DNA of 8,940 nt from Methanobacteriota archaeon (GTDB lineage Archaea; Thermoplasmatota; Poseidoniia; MGIII; CG-Epi1). The stretch lies in contig PSPB01000026.1 in assembly GCA_003193815.1 (NCBI GenBank), forward strand, positions 1 through 8,940. Direction: 5' to 3'. Position 1 is the stretch's first letter; each line of letters starts with the position of its first letter. This document shows positions 6,243 to 8,940 of the stretch, one piece after another. A model generated the notes under the pieces. It made no database searches. It saw only the letters and a list, made by a program, of their open reading frames with translations, and was not told the origin of the DNA. Both the position numbers and the translations under genes were made by a program.

Positions 6243-8908
6243 TACTTGCCTCCCCTGACAACGGTCTCGACAATGTCGTCGGCGTCAATGCCTTCCCCGA
6301 ACTTGGAGCGGGTCGGGTCGACCGCGTCCTCGCCATAGCTGAACTGGATGACGGTGTTGGCCGTGTTGCGGACGGTGCCGTCATACTTGACGCGCAAGTC
6401 CTCCAGCGCGTTGACCAGCCGCCGCTGCATGTAGCCACTGCGCGAGGTGCGCACGGCGGTATCGACCAGCCCCTCGCGGCCGCCCATGGAGTGGAAGAAA
6501 TACTCGGTCGGGCTCAGCCCGTGCTTGTAGCTGGAGCGGACGAATCCCTTCGCCGCGGCACCCAGGTCACCCTGGTTGAAGTGCGAAAGGGTGCGCTTCT
6601 CGTATCCGCGCGAAATCCGCTCGCCTCGCACCGCCTGCTGGCCGATGCTGCCCGCCATCTGCGACAGGTTGAGCATGCTGCCGCGCGCGCCGGAGCGCGC
6701 CATGATAACGGCGAAATTGTCCATGCCAAGGTGCCAGCCGGCGATGTCGCCCGCCTTGTCGCGCGCCTGCCCCAGCTTCTTCATAACCTCCACTTCGAGC
6801 GTCTCCTCGAGGCTGCGTCCCGGCATGCTCTCGAGGTTGCCCTTGTTGTAGGAGGTGACCAGTTTGTTGACGCCCTTCATGGCGCCCTGCATGGCGTCCT
6901 CAATCTGCAGGATGGCTTCCGGCGGGATATCCTCGTCGTCAATCCCGGTCGTGCAACCAGTCTCCATCAAGGCCCCGACGGCGAGGCGGGTGACGAGGTC
7001 AATGAACTCGCGTGCCGCGCTCGGCCCCTTAAGGCGCGAAATCTCTTCCAGGATGATGCCCTTGAAGGCGGAGATGGAGCGGCCGTCGACCGGTCCGCGC
7101 AGCATCTCGCCGTTGCGGATTTCGACAATCGTGTCGAGGTCGGCGTTCTCCTCCACGCTGAGCTCGGGGAAATAGACCGAGGCGTTGAACTCCAGGTTCA
7201 TGTCATCCGGCAGCAGCGCCGAAAAAATCTGCCGTCCCGACCACTTGGGGCCACCGGTCGCCTTGGGGTAGGCTGGCTTCGGCAGTGCGCCGTGGTAGTC
7301 GATGCGCGACAGGATGCGCACGGTCTGGTCGCGGTCGTAGCTCGCGTCGCCGTGGGTCAGCAGGAACATGCCGGTGATGTGGTCGTGGATAGCGCCAATC
7401 ACCGCGCCGCCGAAACGGGGTGAGCGGATGTGTTCCTGTACCCGCATCAGGATGCGCGCCTCGGCGCGCGCCTCTTCGGACTGGACGACGTGCAGGTTCA
7501 TCTCGTCGCCGTCGAAGTCGGCGTTGTAGGGTGGGCAGACGCAGAGGTTGATGCGGAAGGTCTTGCCCTTCATGATACGCACCTCGTGCGCCATCATCGA
7601 CATGCGGTGCAGCGATGGCTGCCGGTTGAACAGCACGATGTCGCCATCCATCAGGTGGCGCTCGACGATGAAGCCCGGCTCGAGGCGCTCCAGGTTGAAC
7701 TCCCAGTTCTCCTCGGTCAACTTGACGCGTCGCCCGTCGGGGCGAATCATGTAGTTGATGCCGGGGATGTAGCGCTCGGGGTCGCTGGGGTCGAAGTTCT
7801 CCTTCATCAGCCACTTCATGAATTGCAGGTTGTGGATGTTGGTGCGGACCGGGACGGTCAGCTCGCGCGCCGCCATCTCGGGGACGCCGACCTGGTTGAT
7901 GCTCAGGTAGGGGTCCGGGGTAATCACGGTGCGCGCCGAGAAGTTGACACGCTTGCCACTCAGGTTGGAGCGGAAGCGCCCCTCCTTGCCCTTCAGCCGC
8001 TGGATGATGGTCTTCAGCGGACGCCCGCTGCGGTGCCGCGCGGTGGGGATGCCGGCGGTCTGGTTATCGAAATAGGTCGTGACGTGGTACTGTAGCAGCT
8101 CCCACAGGTCCTCGACGATGAGCTGCGGGGCGCCAGCGTCGCGGTTCTCGCGCAGCCGCTGGTTAATCCGCAGCACGTCGACCAGCTTGTGGGTCAGGTC
8201 GTCCTCGGAGCGCTCGCCGCTCTCGAGGGTAATCGAGGGGCGCACCGAGACCGGTGGGACCGGCAGGACGGTGAGCACCATGTATTCGGGCCGCGTCGTC
8301 TCGGGGTTGAAGCCGAGCGTCCGCAGGTCGCCTGCGGGGATTTTCTCGAGCCGGCTGCGCACTTCCTTTGGAGTCAGCTTGCGCCCTTCCTCGCGGAAGG
8401 TGGTCGGCTTGTCGAGCGTGAGCTTGATTTGCGCCTCGGTGCAGTGCGGGCAGGTCTTGGCCTTGACCGCCTCGCGGATGGCGCGGCGGATGTGTTCCTG
8501 CATCGTGACTGTGGTTCCCGCCTCGGACTCGTGGATTTTCTCGAGCAGCGAGGTGTAGTGGTCGATGCGCTCCTGTGGCAGCAGCAGCCGGCTGCAGCCG
8601 GAGCAGGTCGACGAGAGCACGTCCTTGATGACTTTGGAGTAGCCGGAGTGGATGACCGGCATCGCGAAATCGATGTGGCCGAAGTGGCCGGGGCACTCAT
8701 CCAGCTTGCGGCTACAGGTCTTGCAGCGCAGCCCCGGCTCGATGACGCCGAGGTGCATGTCCATCAGCCCCATCGGAATTGGGAAGCCGTCGTCGTCGTA
8801 GGTGTCGGCAGTAATGACCTTGCTGGTCGAGAGGTTGCGAATCTCCTTCGGCCCGATGAGCGCGAAGTCGATGCTGCAGATGCGCTTGGGAATCATGTGT
8901 CGAATCAT
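6242..8908 (-). CDS. rpoA1: DNA-directed RNA polymerase subunit A'
   Basis: The N-terminal, catalytic part of the split largest subunit, 888 residues, a normal archaeal length. The clamp zinc sites are seen as C62-x2-C65-x6-C72-x2-H75 and C102-x2-C105 with C153-x2-C156. The metal-binding active centre is N462-A-D-F-D-G-D468, whose three aspartates hold the catalytic magnesium. The bridge helix lies around 800-840, starting F-F-H-S-M808-G-G-R-E-G-L, followed by Q-R-R-L and Y-G-E-D near the C-terminus. All key residues are present. The ATG at 8908 is preferred over the one at 8896 because GGAGG lies seven nt before it and the ATG overlaps the rpoB stop (ATGA). The gene lies between rpoB and rpoA2, the standard archaeal operon order, and ends with TAA overlapping the rpoA2 start by one base. 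Confidence 0.98.
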   Translation of the reverse strand: MIRHMIPKRICSIDFALIGPKEIRNLSTSKVITADTYDDDGFPIPMGLMDMHLGVIEPGLRCKTCSRKLDECPGHFGHIDFAMPVIHSGYSKVIKDVLSSTCSGCSRLLLPQERIDHYTSLLEKIHESEAGTTVTMQEHIRRAIREAVKAKTCPHCTEAQIKLTLDKPTTFREEGRKLTPKEVRSRLEKIPAGDLRTLGFNPETTRPEYMVLTVLPVPPVSVRPSITLESGERSEDDLTHKLVDVLRINQRLRENRDAGAPQLIVEDLWELLQYHVTTYFDNQTAGIPTARHRSGRPLKTIIQRLKGKEGRFRSNLSGKRVNFSARTVITPDPYLSINQVGVPEMAARELTVPVRTNIHNLQFMKWLMKENFDPSDPERYIPGINYMIRPDGRRVKLTEENWEFNLERLEPGFIVERHLMDGDIVLFNRQPSLHRMSMMAHEVRIMKGKTFRINLCVCPPYNADFDGDEMNLHVVQSEEARAEARILMRVQEHIRSPRFGGAVIGAIHDHITGMFLLTHGDASYDRDQTVRILSRIDYHGALPKPAYPKATGGPKWSGRQIFSALLPDDMNLEFNASVYFPELSVEENADLDTIVEIRNGEMLRGPVDGRSISAFKGIILEEISRLKGPSAAREFIDLVTRLAVGALMETGCTTGIDDEDIPPEAILQIEDAMQGAMKGVNKLVTSYNKGNLESMPGRSLEETLEVEVMKKLGQARDKAGDIAGWHLGMDNFAVIMARSGARGSMLNLSQMAGSIGQQAVRGERISRGYEKRTLSHFNQGDLGAAAKGFVRSSYKHGLSPTEYFFHSMGGREGLVDTAVRTSRSGYMQRRLVNALEDLRVKYDGTVRNTANTVIQFSYGEDAVDPTRSKFGEGIDADDIVETVVRGGK
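6249..6255 (-). promoter_or_regulatory. Shine-Dalgarno sequence for rpoA2
   Basis: GGGGAGG on the minus strand, six nt before the rpoA2 ATG and inside the last codons of rpoA1. It fixes the start of A'' upstream of the unusual extension, supporting that the extension is translated. Confidence 0.8.
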
Positions 8909-8940
8909 GAGAGGTCCTCCAGGCGCAGCCGCGCCGCGAT
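8905..8940 (-). CDS. rpoB: C-terminal end of RNA polymerase subunit B (partial)
   Basis: Only the last 11 codons and a TGA stop are in the window, reading [11 protein letters not shown]. The phase is open to the edge and the stop overlaps the rpoA1 start by 4 nt (ATGA). Archaeal RpoB proteins commonly end in a short R/K-L-x-L-E-D-like tail, and rpoB is the normal upstream neighbour of rpoA1. The call rests on this short match plus position. Confidence 0.75.
   Translation of the reverse strand: MAARLRLEDLS
8916..8920 (-). promoter_or_regulatory. Shine-Dalgarno sequence for rpoA1
   Basis: GGAGG on the minus strand, seven nt before the ATG at 8908 and within the rpoB coding end. The next in-frame ATG would be 19 nt away, so this site decides the start. 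Confidence 0.8.

Noticed and set aside
6491..7423. Plus-strand open frame of 310 codons, with similar ones at 7430-8095 and 5586-6338
   Set aside because: Each is antisense to the certain rpoA1 or rpoA2 genes and shows no protein motif.
1..8940. tRNA, rRNA, CRISPR arrays, insertion sequences, direct repeats
   Set aside because: None was recognised on reading both strands; coding sequence fills almost the whole window and the largest gap is 40 nt.

Overview
The window is a gene-dense, G+C-rich stretch (by eye clearly above 55%) of an archaeal genome. All recognisable genes lie on the minus strand, so transcription runs from the right edge to the left. The evidence for Archaea is direct. The large RNA polymerase subunit is split into separate A' and A'' genes directly after rpoB, and a ribosomal protein L30e gene follows rpoA2, as in Euryarchaeota. 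The exact lineage is inference: the compact layout and the odd A'' would suit an uncultured Thermoplasmatota-type euryarchaeon such as marine group II/III, but no marker here proves it.

Right part (about 8940 to 3676): the last codons of rpoB, then rpoA1 (A', 888 aa), rpoA2 (A'', 758 aa) and rpl30e (96 aa). Their starts and stops overlap by 4, 1 and 1 nt, so this is a tightly coupled transcription/translation operon. A' and A'' have good Shine-Dalgarno sequences. The most unusual feature of the window is here: A'' carries about 380 extra residues ahead of its conserved core, roughly doubling the usual archaeal length. The extension looks like helix-hairpin-helix units around a PUA/EVE-like beta domain, followed by an acidic linker. 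It lies at the A'/A'' junction, where eukaryotic Rpb1 carries its foot domain.

Middle (3635 to about 1620): after a 40-nt gap with a possible TATA-like element and a small inverted repeat comes a divergent single-chain transketolase-like thiamine diphosphate enzyme. It occupies the place where nusA and the S12/S7 genes often follow rpl30e in archaea. Its reading frame runs 116 nt into the next gene with an arginine-rich, unlikely-looking tail.

Left part (1735 to 1): a GAF-fold free methionine-(R)-sulfoxide reductase, then after 27 nt a membrane protein with an N-terminal TlpA-like thioredoxin domain (WCGPC) fused to a CcdA/DsbD-type transmembrane electron carrier, cut by the left edge. Together they suggest a small thiol-redox and oxidative-repair group next to the transcription operon. 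No RNA genes, mobile elements, CRISPR arrays or credible plus-strand genes were seen. There is no gene-free stretch longer than 40 nt.
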